This document shows positions 26,746 through 35,727 of a DNA stretch of 64,000 bases, piece after piece; the stretch's first letter is position 1; every line of letters begins with the position of its first letter. Below the pieces are notes generated by a model. That model worked only from the letters and a program-made list of their open reading frames with translations. It was not told where the DNA came from and made no database searches. Source of the DNA: Tabrizicola sp. (GTDB lineage: Bacteria > Pseudomonadota > Alphaproteobacteria > Rhodobacterales > Rhodobacteraceae); the NCBI GenBank assembly GCA_025458105.1, contig JALOTD010000045.1:1-64000 (forward strand). The letters run 5' to 3'. A program made the position numbers and the translations under genes.

Positions 26746-27747
26746 TCATTCCGGTTCAGCCTCGCGCAGGCGCCCGCGCTGGGGGATTTCCTTCAAGAGG
26801 CCGCCAACGCCCATCCGGGCAATGTCCGCACCCGTGACAGGGACGCCGCAGATCACCCGTTCCATCACCCAATCGGCCCCGTTCAGCGCGGGGCTGCGCG
26901 CGCAGCCGGGAAGGCCGATGACGGGCGTTCCTCGCAGCTGGCCGATGAACAAGAGGTTGCCTGGATCGACCGGCATGCCAAAACGTTCAACGGTCCCCCC
27001 TGCAAGCCGTACCGCCTGTGGTGCGACATCGTACGGGTCAGAGGTCGCCGAAGCGGTAAGGATCAGGATCAGGTCTGCATCGGTTGTCTCGGACAGGGCC
27101 ACGGCCAGATCGGTCTCGCGATGGCGCACGATGCGCTTGTCCTGCAGCTGCATGTTCAGCATCTGAAGCCGCTTGACGATCGCGCGGTGCCCCTTTTCGC
27201 CGTCGTCATCCCCGGTCACGGTCTGGATCAGTGCGGCAGATCGCAGAGCGACCGGTCGCATCCGCAGTGCCTGACTGCCCGCCCGGCAGGCGGCTTCGAC
27301 CGACGCGCGGGCGACGCCGTAGGCGATGACCTTCACTGTCGCCACCATTTCGTCCTGTGCCAGCCGTTGCCAGGACGGGACAGTGGCCAGCGTGATCATC
27401 GGATCGACAGCGTTCAGCGCATTGACCCGGTCGGCAAGAACCTCGGCCACTCCAGTCACATCGGCATGGATATTGACCCTGCCGGTGCCGACGGGTTTCA
27501 GCCGCAGGCCCGCCGCGACGGGGTTGGGGACCAGGGCCTGGGCCACCGCCAAGGCGGCGCTGTCTTCGTGGAGGTCGTCCGCGTCCAGCCGCGCGACGAT
27601 GACATCCGTCAGGCCCAGGGACCGGAGGAGCGCGATGTCTTCAGCGCCGAGCAGACAGCCCTTGCGCAAACGCCCTTCCGGCAGCGCAACGGAATGGGCC
27701 AGGATCGCGCCCTCCGCCTTGGACAGGGGAACCGGGCCAAACCGCAT
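26746..27747 (-). CDS. MoeA-like molybdopterin-binding protein
   Basis: A 333-aa protein of the molybdopterin-binding (MoCF_biosynth) fold, as found beside xdhC genes. The N-terminal part (FGPVPLSKAEGAILAHSVAL) resembles the MoeA substrate-insertion domain. The C-terminal half has LILTASATSDPYDVAP and GTPVIGLPGCARSPALNG, equivalent to the MoeA cofactor-binding loops. It is shorter than true MoeA (about 400 aa) and so probably a specialised accessory for a molybdenum hydroxylase. It overlaps xdhC by 1 nt and is the last gene of that unit. Confidence 0.78.
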   Translation of the reverse strand: MRFGPVPLSKAEGAILAHSVALPEGRLRKGCLLGAEDIALLRSLGLTDVIVARLDADDLHEDSAALAVAQALVPNPVAAGLRLKPVGTGRVNIHADVTGVAEVLADRVNALNAVDPMITLATVPSWQRLAQDEMVATVKVIAYGVARASVEAACRAGSQALRMRPVALRSAALIQTVTGDDDGEKGHRAIVKRLQMLNMQLQDKRIVRHRETDLAVALSETTDADLILILTASATSDPYDVAPQAVRLAGGTVERFGMPVDPGNLLFIGQLRGTPVIGLPGCARSPALNGADWVMERVICGVPVTGADIARMGVGGLLKEIPQRGRLREAEPE

Positions 27748-28733
27748 CAGGTTCGCAGGGTGGCAGTGATCTGCGCCATGATCGACACGGCAATTTCCGC
27801 CGGGGTCTTGGCACCGATATCAAGGCCGACGGGGGCGTGGATGCGGGCAATCTCGTCAGGCGTGAAGCCCGCTTCGCTCAGGCGGTCCACCCGTTTCGCA
27901 TGGGTCTTCTTCGAGCCGAGGCAGCCGAGGTAGAAGGCGGGGGACCGCAGCGCGATGCGGATCGCGGGATCGTCGAGCTTGGGGTCGTGGGTCAGCGTAA
28001 CGATTGCGGTGCGGCTGTCGGGGGCAAGGGTTGTCAACGCCTCATCCGGCCAATCCTCCAGGATCGTCTCGCCCGGGAAGCGGGCAGCAGAGCCGAAGGC
28101 GCCGCGCGGATCGATCAGGGTTGGGCTGTAGCCGCAGGTGCGGGCGATGGTCAGAAGCGGCTGGGCGATGTGGACCGCGCCCACGACAATCAGGCGCAGG
28201 GGCGGGTTGTGGATGGCGATGAAACGGCCGTCGTCCTCCATCCCCGATCGGTCGGAGCGGAAGCGGGCATCGACGGCGGGGGTTTCTCCCGGGGCGACCA
28301 GGGCGCGCAACCAGCCGTCGGCCTGGGTCACCAGCGCCAGGGCTTGCGCGCCGGCGCGGGCTGCGACCAGGGTTTCCAGCATCGCCTCTGGCAGTGCCTC
28401 GGCACCCTCTCCGACAGGTTCCACCAGGACGCGGATCGTGCCGCCACAGGCAAGCCCGGCGGCAAAGGCGGTTTCGTCGGAGACGCCGAACGTCAGGATG
28501 CGGGAGCGGCGGTCGGCCAAAGCCTCCAGCGCCTCGGTCACGACCGCGCCTTCGACACAGCCGCCTGAAACCGAGCCACGCATTTCGCCGGTGCCCGAGA
28601 TCGCAAGCTGGCTGCCCGCCTGACGTGGCGCCGAGCCCCAGGTCTCGATGACGGTGGCCAGCGCCGCACCTCGGCCGGCGCGGTGCCAGGCAAGGGCGGC
28701 TTCAGGGATCTGGTCGTGGTCGGCATGCATCAT
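27747..28733 (-). CDS. XdhC/CoxI-family molybdenum hydroxylase maturation protein
   Basis: About 328 aa. The N-terminal domain has the signature GSAPRQAGSQLAI, then RGSVSGGCVEGAVV and LACGGTIRVLVEP. The C-terminal Rossmann half has VVGAVHIAQPLLTIA and FYLGCLGSKKTHAKR. XdhC-type proteins bind Mo-cofactor and help sulfurate it before insertion into xanthine-dehydrogenase/CO-dehydrogenase-type enzymes. Two adjacent ATGs (28733, 28730) are possible. Coupled to the MoeA-like gene. No hydroxylase structural genes are in the window. Confidence 0.9.
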   Translation of the reverse strand: MMHADHDQIPEAALAWHRAGRGAALATVIETWGSAPRQAGSQLAISGTGEMRGSVSGGCVEGAVVTEALEALADRRSRILTFGVSDETAFAAGLACGGTIRVLVEPVGEGAEALPEAMLETLVAARAGAQALALVTQADGWLRALVAPGETPAVDARFRSDRSGMEDDGRFIAIHNPPLRLIVVGAVHIAQPLLTIARTCGYSPTLIDPRGAFGSAARFPGETILEDWPDEALTTLAPDSRTAIVTLTHDPKLDDPAIRIALRSPAFYLGCLGSKKTHAKRVDRLSEAGFTPDEIARIHAPVGLDIGAKTPAEIAVSIMAQITATLRT

Positions 28734-28824
28734 GGGGCAATTATGGGCGAGACCGCGGGCGCATGCCACAGAAATGAACGCGCCGCGGGCGAACCCACGG
28801 CGCGGACAAGGACTTTGGTTTCGA

Positions 28825-31122
28825 TCAGCGTAGCTCGGCGCGGCGCATCAAGGGGGTGATGACCCGAACCTCGACCCGGCGGTTCGCAGCTTCGCTTTCC
28901 TGGGTGTCGATCAGAAGCTCCGTCTCGCCATAGCCCTGGACGATCATGTTCTCTGGCGGGATGTCGAAGTATTCGGTCAGGGCCAAGGCCACCGATTCCG
29001 CGCGGCGGTCGGACAGGGCGAGGTTCATCGCGGCCTTGCCGGTGGCATCGGTGTGACCTTCAATCAGGAAGATCTCGTCCGGGTTCACCTCCAGCAGATC
29101 CTGCATCAGGCGGCCGAGATCCGCCAGGTTGCGCGCCTCGGTCGCGCCGATGGCGGCGGAGCCACTGGCGAAGGTCACGTTCTCGGTGTCCAGAACCGCG
29201 GCGAGCGCGCGGACTTCCGGGATCTCGCGGATCTGGCGCAGGCTGAACTTGCGCCCGGCCCGTTCCGCCTCGACCGCGGCCAGCTCCCGCTTCAGCGCGG
29301 CATCGCTGTCTTTCGACGAGATAACGATACGGTTGCGCGGACGCGGCAGGTCCTCGATGACGACCAATTCCTCACGGGCCAGATCGTCGATCAGGATGAT
29401 CTCGCGGCCCAGATCGTCATAGGTCGCACGGCGCAGGACGCGACCGGTGGCATCGCGGATCGTGACGACCTGCGTGCCATCCGCCCGTTCGACGATGGTC
29501 CGGGTGGAACCGTCGCGGAAGGTTTCCGTCCGCACGGTCGAGCCAGGGCGGCGGATGATCGTGTCATCGTCCTTCAGCACCTGATAGGTGCCATCCGGGC
29601 GCAGCACGATCACGCGGTCACCTGTGTTCGACACGACGCGACGCTCTTCCTCGCGCCGGTCGTTGTTCGACTTGATGATCGAGCCGACGACCAGCGCGCC
29701 AAGGACGACCAGACCGGCCTTTTCCAGATTGGACAACCCGCTTTTCTTGCCGCCTGACATCGCGACCGGCGGGGCCGCGAATTCCTCGGCCGATGTGCGG
29801 ACGGTGTCTTCGGTGATCGTTTCGGTCACGGCGGCAATCAGCGCTTCGGGGTCCATCGGTGCAATCAGCGTGCCCTCTTCCGCCGGCGGCGGAGCAGTGA
29901 TCGTCTCGGCGGCGGCAAGCGCTTCCGGATTGATCGCCGTTGGATCGAAGGTCAGAAGCTGAGTCAGGCTTTCAACCTCAGTTTCCGTCACCACTGGGGC
30001 GTCCACCGCTTCGGAAAGGTCGATCGGTTCGGCCTCCAGCACTTTGAGGCCAGCGGCAGGATCAACGACCTCACCAGTATCCGAAATCACGATTTCGGAC
30101 TGGGCCTGTTCCAGCGCGACGGCAGCAGCGGCGGCTTGTTCGGCGTCCAGAACTGCGCCGGTGCTGGGGTCGATCGCTCCTTCCGGCAAGGCTTCGATCA
30201 CCGCCTCGACGCTGGCCTCGGGAAGAAGCTCTGCGGCGTTCTCTTCGGCAGGGCGTTCAACCAGAACTTCTTCGACTGGTGCCTCTGGGGCCACCGTTTC
30301 TTCGACCACCGCTTCCTCGGTCGGAGCCACCTCCACCGGTACTTCTTCGACCGGGGCTTCTTCGACAACTGTCGTTTCGGCGGGGGTCTCTTCCGGGATG
30401 GCTTCTTCAGTGGTGACGGGTTCTTCCGCAGCAGCGGCCTCGGAGTCTGCCTGAGCGGCAGCTTCCGCAGCGGCAGCAGCTTCTGCTTCCGCAGCCGCCT
30501 GGGCTGCAGCTTCGGCCTCTGCCTGAGCCGCAGCCTCGGCTTCCGCAGCAGCCTGGGCCGCAGCTTCAGCCTCAGCCTGAGCGGCGGCTTCAGCTTCTGC
30601 CTGCGCCGCAGCCTCTGCTTCGGCGGCAGCTTGCGCGGCGGCTTCGGCCTCGGCCTGAGCGGCGGCTTCGGCTTCAGCAGCCGCCTGGGCTGCAGCTTCG
30701 GCTTCTGCCTGAGCGGCGGCTTCGGCTTCTGCGGCCGCAGCAGCATCTGCTTCGGCGGCAGCTTGCGCCGCTGCCTCGGCCTCGGCCTGAGCAGCAGCTT
30801 CGGCTTCTGCGGCCGCCGCAGCTTCTGCGGCCGCCGCAGCTTCTGCCTCGGCAGCGGCTTGGGCTTCGGCGGCGGCCTGGGCTTCGGCCTCAGCGGCAGC
30901 TGCGGCTTCAGCTGCGGCAGCGGCTTCTGCCTCGGCTGCCAGAAGCGCCTCCATGATCGCGGCGAGGTCGCAGGCTGCTTCTGCGGTGGGGACGCACAGA
31001 ACTGTGCCGTCCGGGCCGATCACCGACCCATCTTCGGCGACAGTCTGGGCAAAGCCCGGAAGAGTGCCAAAGGGACTAAAGGCGACCGACAGAGCGGTGG
31101 TCGAAACGAGAAGCTTTTTCAT
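28825..31122 (-). CDS. OmpA-family protein with a long Ala/Glu/Gln helical repeat region
   Basis: A 765-aa exported protein. Signal peptide at residues 1-25 (MKKLLVSTTALSVAF, then FAQ). Residues of about 58-228 are built from 8- and 10-residue units such as AEAEAAAQ and AAAEAEAAAQ. Then comes a Pro/Glu/Val-rich acidic linker (about 230-310), a variable region, a hydrophobic segment near 480 (AGLVVLGALVVGSII), and a C-terminal OmpA domain with FLIEGHTDATG and LSDRRAESVALAL that should bind peptidoglycan. A GAGG ribosome site precedes the ATG. Probably a cell-wall-tethering envelope protein. It sits between the xdhC and coxE-like genes. Confidence 0.88.
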   Translation of the reverse strand: MKKLLVSTTALSVAFSPFGTLPGFAQTVAEDGSVIGPDGTVLCVPTAEAACDLAAIMEALLAAEAEAAAAAEAAAAAEAEAQAAAEAQAAAEAEAAAAAEAAAAAEAEAAAQAEAEAAAQAAAEADAAAAAEAEAAAQAEAEAAAQAAAEAEAAAQAEAEAAAQAAAEAEAAAQAEAEAAAQAEAEAAAQAAAEAEAAAQAEAEAAAQAAAEAEAAAAAEAAAQADSEAAAAEEPVTTEEAIPEETPAETTVVEEAPVEEVPVEVAPTEEAVVEETVAPEAPVEEVLVERPAEENAAELLPEASVEAVIEALPEGAIDPSTGAVLDAEQAAAAAVALEQAQSEIVISDTGEVVDPAAGLKVLEAEPIDLSEAVDAPVVTETEVESLTQLLTFDPTAINPEALAAAETITAPPPAEEGTLIAPMDPEALIAAVTETITEDTVRTSAEEFAAPPVAMSGGKKSGLSNLEKAGLVVLGALVVGSIIKSNNDRREEERRVVSNTGDRVIVLRPDGTYQVLKDDDTIIRRPGSTVRTETFRDGSTRTIVERADGTQVVTIRDATGRVLRRATYDDLGREIILIDDLAREELVVIEDLPRPRNRIVISSKDSDAALKRELAAVEAERAGRKFSLRQIREIPEVRALAAVLDTENVTFASGSAAIGATEARNLADLGRLMQDLLEVNPDEIFLIEGHTDATGKAAMNLALSDRRAESVALALTEYFDIPPENMIVQGYGETELLIDTQESEAANRRVEVRVITPLMRRAELR

Positions 31123-31267
31123 GCCTGGTCCTCATACCTGGAGCAAAAAGGAAACGCGGTTGATTCGATCCGGTTCCATTCCGCCCGACTGCGCATAACA
31201 AAGGACGGTTCGGTCTGATATGCGATATCACTGACTTGCAATAGGATAGCCTTGCGCGGAGGACCGC

Positions 31268-32483
31268 TTACCCCCGGATCTGGGCCAGGAGGCGGTCGCG
31301 TTCGCCGTGGTCGGAGGGTTCGGAAACCGCGCGGCCCAGGGCTTCCAGCGAGCCGATGGAGTGTCCGGCGCGGAAACTGTCGACATGGGGCAGGATGGCG
31401 CGAATGCCTTGCGCCCTGGGGGCAAAGCCGGTCCAGCGCAGCAGCGGGTTCAACCAGATGAGCCTACGGCAGGAAAGGTGGAGGCGTTCGGTTTCGTGTC
31501 GGAGAAGCGCTGCGTCGTCGCGGTCGAGGCCATCGGTAATGAGAAGGACGACGGCCCCCTGCCCCAGCACCCGGCGCGACCAGTCACGGTTGAAGGTGTG
31601 AAGCGATTGCCCGATCCGGGTGCCGCCGGACCAGTCCTGCGCCTCTGATCCGGCGGCTTTCAGGGCCGCGTCCACGTCGCGGGCACGGAGGTGTCTTGTG
31701 ATGTTGGTAAGCCGAGTGCCGAAGGTAAAGGCGTGGACCTTCGCCCAGCCCTGGCCTTTGCGGTTGGCAACCGCATGGACGAAGTGGAGGACCATGCGAC
31801 TGTAGTCAGCCATCGAGCCGGAGATGTCGCAGAGGACGACGAGGTTCGGCCAGCGGGTGACGGGGGCCTTGTATTTCAGCGTGGTCAGTTCGCCGCCGTG
31901 GCGCATGGCTTCCCGGAGCGTTCGGCGGGCGTCGATGCGGGCGGTGAGGGTGCTGGGTGCCGTGCGGCGGGTCTTCAGCGGTTGGACGGGAAGCGAGAGT
32001 TTCGCGAGCATCCGCTTCGCCTCGGCAATCTCGGCCGCCGACATCTGTTCGAAGTCGAGCGTCTTCAGCCGTTCCTCGGACGACATGGTGGCGGTGGCGT
32101 CGATCTCGATCTGTTCGCCTTCCGAGGTGTCGGTTTTGGGGGGTGGCGGAAGCTGACCGTCAAGCAGGGCTTCGGCGGCGCGCTTCTCGGCAGCCTGGGC
32201 GATGCGGTCCTCGATCCAGGTAGCGCGGGTCGCGCCAGAAAAGGCGGAAGACCTGCGCGAAGAGGCTGCGCTCTTCGGGGCGGGAGACGAAGATGGCTTG
32301 CAGGGTGAAGTAGAAATCCTCGCGCCGGTCGAAGCCAGCGGCGGCCACTGCGTTCACCGCGTCAAGGGTGCGGCCGGGGCCGACAGGGAGGCCCGCCTTG
32401 CGCAGGGCGCGGGCAAAATGGGCGATATTGTGGGCGAGCTTGCCGTCTTCGGGGAGTTCGAGGTCGGGATAGGTCGGAGGCAT
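31268..32483 (-). pseudogene. coxE: CoxE-like VWA-domain protein, frameshifted
   Basis: The start (MPPTYPDLELPEDGKLAHNI) lies in one frame from 32483 and is intact to FRLFWRDPRYL near 32218. The text then continues in another frame (EDRIAQAAEKRAAEALLDGQ and onward), which holds the VWA domain with the MIDAS motif CDISGSM and runs to a normal C-terminus at 31268. From memory, relatives have extra residues at the junction, so a small deletion with frame loss is likely rather than a single-base slip. CoxE works with the MoxR ATPase CoxD in maturing Mo-hydroxylases. As read, only a 272-aa fragment from 32086 could be made. Confidence 0.8.
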
Positions 32484-32488
32484 GATGA

Positions 32489-32546
32489 CCCCCGGGGGGT
32501 TTCACACCCCCCGGACCCCCCGTGGGATATTTGCTGACGAAGAATG
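32489..32546 (-). repeat. Dispersed repeat A, copy 3
   Basis: Between coxD and coxE and in reverse orientation: read on the minus strand, ATTCTTCG, then AAATATCCCACGGGGGGTCC, then GGGGGGT and ACCCCCC hairpin arms. Very close to copy 1 at 11568. Confidence 0.75.
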
Positions 32547-32548
32547 GG

Positions 32549-33454
32549 TCATGCGGGGACCAGTTCGCGTTTGACTTCGTCGAGGAGGCGCTTGGCCTCG
32601 GAGCCCTGCAGTTTCTGGATGTCGTCCTGGTATTTCAGGATGGCACCCAGGGTATCGGAGATGACCTCAGGGCTTAGGGCGATGACGTCGAGGGCGAGCA
32701 GGCACTTGGCCCAGTCGATGGTTTCCGCGACGCCGGGGCGTTTGAACAGGTCCTCGCGGCGGAGCTTCTGGACGAAGGCGACGATTTCGCGGGACAGCTG
32801 GGCCTGGGCCTCGGGCGCGCGGGCGTGGAGGATTTCCAGTTCCCGGTCGAAGGTCGGGTAGTCGACCCAGTGGTAGAGGCAGCGGCGCTTGAGCGCGTCG
32901 TGCACCTCGCGCGTGCGGTTCGAGGTGAGGATGACGATGGGGGGTTCGGGGGCCTTGATGGTGCCAAGCTCGGGGATGGTGACCTGGAAGTCGGAGAGGG
33001 CTTCAAGGAGGAAGGCCTCGAAGGGCTCATCCGTGCGGTCCAACTCGTCGATCAGAAGGACGGGGGCGCCGCCGGGTTGCGGGCGCATGGCGGCGAGGAG
33101 CGGGCGTTCGATGAGGTAGTCTTCGGTGAAAAGCTCGGTCTTTAGCTGGTCGCGGTCGGTGGCGCCTTCTGCGGTGCGGATCGCGATCATCTGGGCAGCG
33201 AAGTTCCATTCGGCGACGGCAGATGCCGCGTCGAGGCCTTCGTAGCATTGGAGCCGGATCAGTCGGCGGCCTAGGGCGGTGGCGAGGGTCTTGGCGATCT
33301 CGGTCTTGCCGGTGCCGGCTTCGCCTTCGAGGAAAAGGGGTCGGCCGAGTTTGAGGGACAGGAAGACGACAGTGGCCAGCGCGCGGGAGGCGACGTAGCC
33401 CCGGCCGGAGAGGAGGGCTTCGACGGCGTCGATGCTGGTGGGAATGGGGGTCAC
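32549..33454 (-). CDS. coxD: MoxR-type AAA+ ATPase (CoxD-like)
   Basis: A 301-aa AAA+ chaperone. Walker A is EGEAGTGKTE, Walker B is VLLIDELDRTDEPFEAFLLE, and sensor 1 is VILTSNRTREVHDAL. The GTG start at 33454 overlaps the LysR stop by 4 nt and has GGAGG just upstream. With CoxE it is expected to help insert the Cu/Mo centre or refold Mo-hydroxylases. Followed by the broken coxE-like gene after a repeat A copy. Confidence 0.88.
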   Translation of the reverse strand: MTPIPTSIDAVEALLSGRGYVASRALATVVFLSLKLGRPLFLEGEAGTGKTEIAKTLATALGRRLIRLQCYEGLDAASAVAEWNFAAQMIAIRTAEGATDRDQLKTELFTEDYLIERPLLAAMRPQPGGAPVLLIDELDRTDEPFEAFLLEALSDFQVTIPELGTIKAPEPPIVILTSNRTREVHDALKRRCLYHWVDYPTFDRELEILHARAPEAQAQLSREIVAFVQKLRREDLFKRPGVAETIDWAKCLLALDVIALSPEVISDTLGAILKYQDDIQKLQGSEAKRLLDEVKRELVPA

Positions 33455-34319
33455 GGAGCCTCCGGCTTTGCGGCGAGAGTGGCGGGTGTGGTCTGGTGGG
33501 TCAAGGCGGGATCGGTGGCCTCGGCCTGCAACCATAGTCTTAGGGACCGGAGCGGCGCGCGTTCGGGGATGCTGTTCGGCCAGACGAGGTAATAGGACCC
33601 AAGAGCACGGATCGGGGGGCCGAAGATCGGGATCAGGCGGCCCTCGGACAGTTCGCGCTGGATGAGGAAGGTCGGGATCAGCGCCGCGCCCATGCCGTGG
33701 ATCGCGCCTTGCGTCAGGGTGGCAAACTGGTCGAAGAGCATCCCGGGGGGGCGGAGGCCCGGGTGGCCGTGGTGGGCGAGCCAGCGGCCCCAGTCAAGCC
33801 GGGGGCGGCGACGGCCAGGACCTCTTCGTCCATGAGTTTCAGGGTATCGACGCCGGGCCAGTCCTGCCTTCCGTAATGGATCGCGGCGTCGAAGGTCGAG
33901 CCCGGGAAGTCGAAGGGTCTTAGCCTTGTGGAGAGGTTGATTGTTACCTCAGGGTGGGTCTGAGCGAAGCGGGCGAGGCGCGGGGCGAGCCAGTGCATCC
34001 CGAAAGCGGGAAGGATGGCGAGGTTGAGGGAGCCACCCGTGGGGTTGGCGCGCAGCGTGATCGAAGCGGAGGCCAGCAAATGAAGGGCTTTCCGGACCTC
34101 GGCCACGTAGTCGCGGCCCGCGGGTGTCAACCGCAAGCGCTGGCGTTCGCGGATCAGAAGCGGCACGCCAAGTTGTTCCTCCAACCCTTGCAAAGCCCGA
34201 CTGATCGCGCCTTGCGTCAGGCTCAACTCCTTGGCGGCCTCGGACGCGGTGCCGAGGCGGTCGACGGCCTCCAGCGCCATCAGGGCCGGGATCGGCGGCA
34301 GGTAGCGGCGGGGGAGCAT
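33451..34319 (-). pseudogene. LysR-type regulator divergent from gcdH, frameshifted
   Basis: N-terminal part from 34319: HTH with ASEAAKELSLTQGAISRALQ, then the ligand domain to LKLMDEEVLAVAAPGL. Near 33800 the reading must change frame to continue as LDWGRWLAHHGHPGL and MLFDQFATLTQGAIHGMGAA, ending at 33451. Intact GcvA/GcdR-like proteins carry about 15-20 more residues at this point, so a deletion is likely. It is divergent from glutaryl-CoA dehydrogenase, as known for GcdR-type regulators, and overlaps coxD by 4 nt. If real, the regulator is dead. Confidence 0.8.
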
Positions 34320-34410
34320 TATGAGTTTCCCTCATGAACCCGTGCAAGGAGTTCGATAGCCTGCCCTGCCCTTTTCTGCAATGATATGGGTCAAGCGATG
34401 GAGGCCGCAC

Positions 34411-35631
34411 ATGCTCGATGCACCGAAACTGAAAGCCAAGGATGCCCCCGATCTGGGCCGTTTCGACTGGGAAGACCCGTTCCGGCTGAACGACCAGCTG
34501 ACCGAGGAAGAGCGGATGCTGCGCGACGCGGCGCGGGACTATGCGCAAGGCAAGCTGCAGCCGCGCGTTGTGGCGGCGTACCGGGAAGAAACCACCGACC
34601 CCGGCATCTTCCGCGAGATGGGCGAGATGGGCCTTCTGGGTGTCACGATCCCCGAGGAATACGGCGGGCTGGGGGCGTCCTACGTCGCCTACGGGTTGGT
34701 GGCGCGGGAGGTCGAGCGGGTCGATTCGGGCTATCGGTCGATGATGTCGGTGCAGTCGTCTTTGGTGATGTATCCGATCTATGCCTACGGGACCGAGGAG
34801 CAGCGGCAGAAATACCTGCCGAAGCTCGCCTCGGGCGAGTGGATCGGCTGCTTCGGCCTGACCGAACCCGATGCGGGCTCCGACCCGGCGGGGATGAAGA
34901 CCACGGCGAAGAAGACCGCGAACGGCTATGTGCTGAACGGCGCGAAGATGTGGATCTCGAACGCCCCCATCGCCAATGTCTTCGTCGTCTGGGCCAAGTC
35001 CGAGGCGCATGGCGGCAAGATCAAGGGCTTTGTGCTGGAGAAGGGCATGAAGGGCCTCTCGGCCCCGAAGGTCGGCGGCAAGCTGTCGCTGCGGGCGTCC
35101 ATCACCGGCGAGATCGTGATGAAGGATGTCGAGGTGGGCGAGGATGCCCTCCTTCCGTTCGTCGAGGGGCTGAAGGGGCCGTTCGGCTGCCTCAACCGGG
35201 CGCGGTACGGGATCAGCTGGGGCGTCATGGGCTCGGCCGAGTTCTGCATGCATGCGGCGCGGCAGTACGGGCTTGACCGCAAGCAGTTCGGCAAGCCCAT
35301 CGCGGGGACACAGCTGTTCCAGTTGAAGCTCGCCAACATGATGACCGAGATTTCGCTGGGGCTGCAGGCGTCCCTGCGCGTGGGCCGTCTCTTGGACGAG
35401 GCCAATGCGGCGCCGGAGATGATTTCCATCGTCAAGCGCAACAACTGCGGCAAGGCGCTGGAGGCCGCCCGCTGGGCGCGCGACATGCATGGCGGCAATG
35501 GCATCCAGGAAGATTTCCAGATCATGCGCCACATGGTGAACCTGGAAACGGTGAACACCTACGAGGGCACGCATGACATCCATGCGCTGATCCTGGGCCG
35601 GGCGATCACCGGCGTGCAGGCCTTCTTCTGA
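34411..35631 (+). CDS. gcdH: Glutaryl-CoA dehydrogenase
   Basis: An acyl-CoA dehydrogenase that oxidises and decarboxylates glutaryl-CoA to crotonyl-CoA in lysine and tryptophan breakdown. The 406-aa product shows [28 protein letters not shown] and the C-terminal [19 protein letters not shown], with E385 as the catalytic base in the GCDH position. ATG 34411 has GGAGG 6 nt upstream. It is divergent from the LysR gene with 91 nt between. Confidence 0.93.
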   Translation: MLDAPKLKAKDAPDLGRFDWEDPFRLNDQLTEEERMLRDAARDYAQGKLQPRVVAAYREETTDPGIFREMGEMGLLGVTIPEEYGGLGASYVAYGLVAREVERVDSGYRSMMSVQSSLVMYPIYAYGTEEQRQKYLPKLASGEWIGCFGLTEPDAGSDPAGMKTTAKKTANGYVLNGAKMWISNAPIANVFVVWAKSEAHGGKIKGFVLEKGMKGLSAPKVGGKLSLRASITGEIVMKDVEVGEDALLPFVEGLKGPFGCLNRARYGISWGVMGSAEFCMHAARQYGLDRKQFGKPIAGTQLFQLKLANMMTEISLGLQASLRVGRLLDEANAAPEMISIVKRNNCGKALEAARWARDMHGGNGIQEDFQIMRHMVNLETVNTYEGTHDIHALILGRAITGVQAFF

Positions 35632-35683
35632 CCGCTTCCCCGTGCTAGTCCTTGCGGGCGTGGCGCGTGGGGAGAGGTCGCAT

Positions 35684-35720
35684 GCCTCCGGCGGGGATAT
35701 TTGGGCAAAGATGAAAGGGC
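35684..35720 (+). repeat. Dispersed repeat A, copy 4 (perfect 37-nt partner of 52224)
   Basis: GCCTCCGGCGGGGATATTTG followed by GGCAAAGATGAAAGGGC. The reverse complement at 52224-52260 is identical over all 37 positions. It lies between gcdH and the glycosyltransferase gene. Confidence 0.85.
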
Positions 35721-35727
35721 GGGCGCG

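Noticed and set aside
30430-30950. Apparent tandem DNA repeat array, CRISPR-like
   Set aside because: The periodicity comes from Ala/Glu/Gln codons of the OmpA-family protein. There are no constant repeats with unique spacers and no cas genes.
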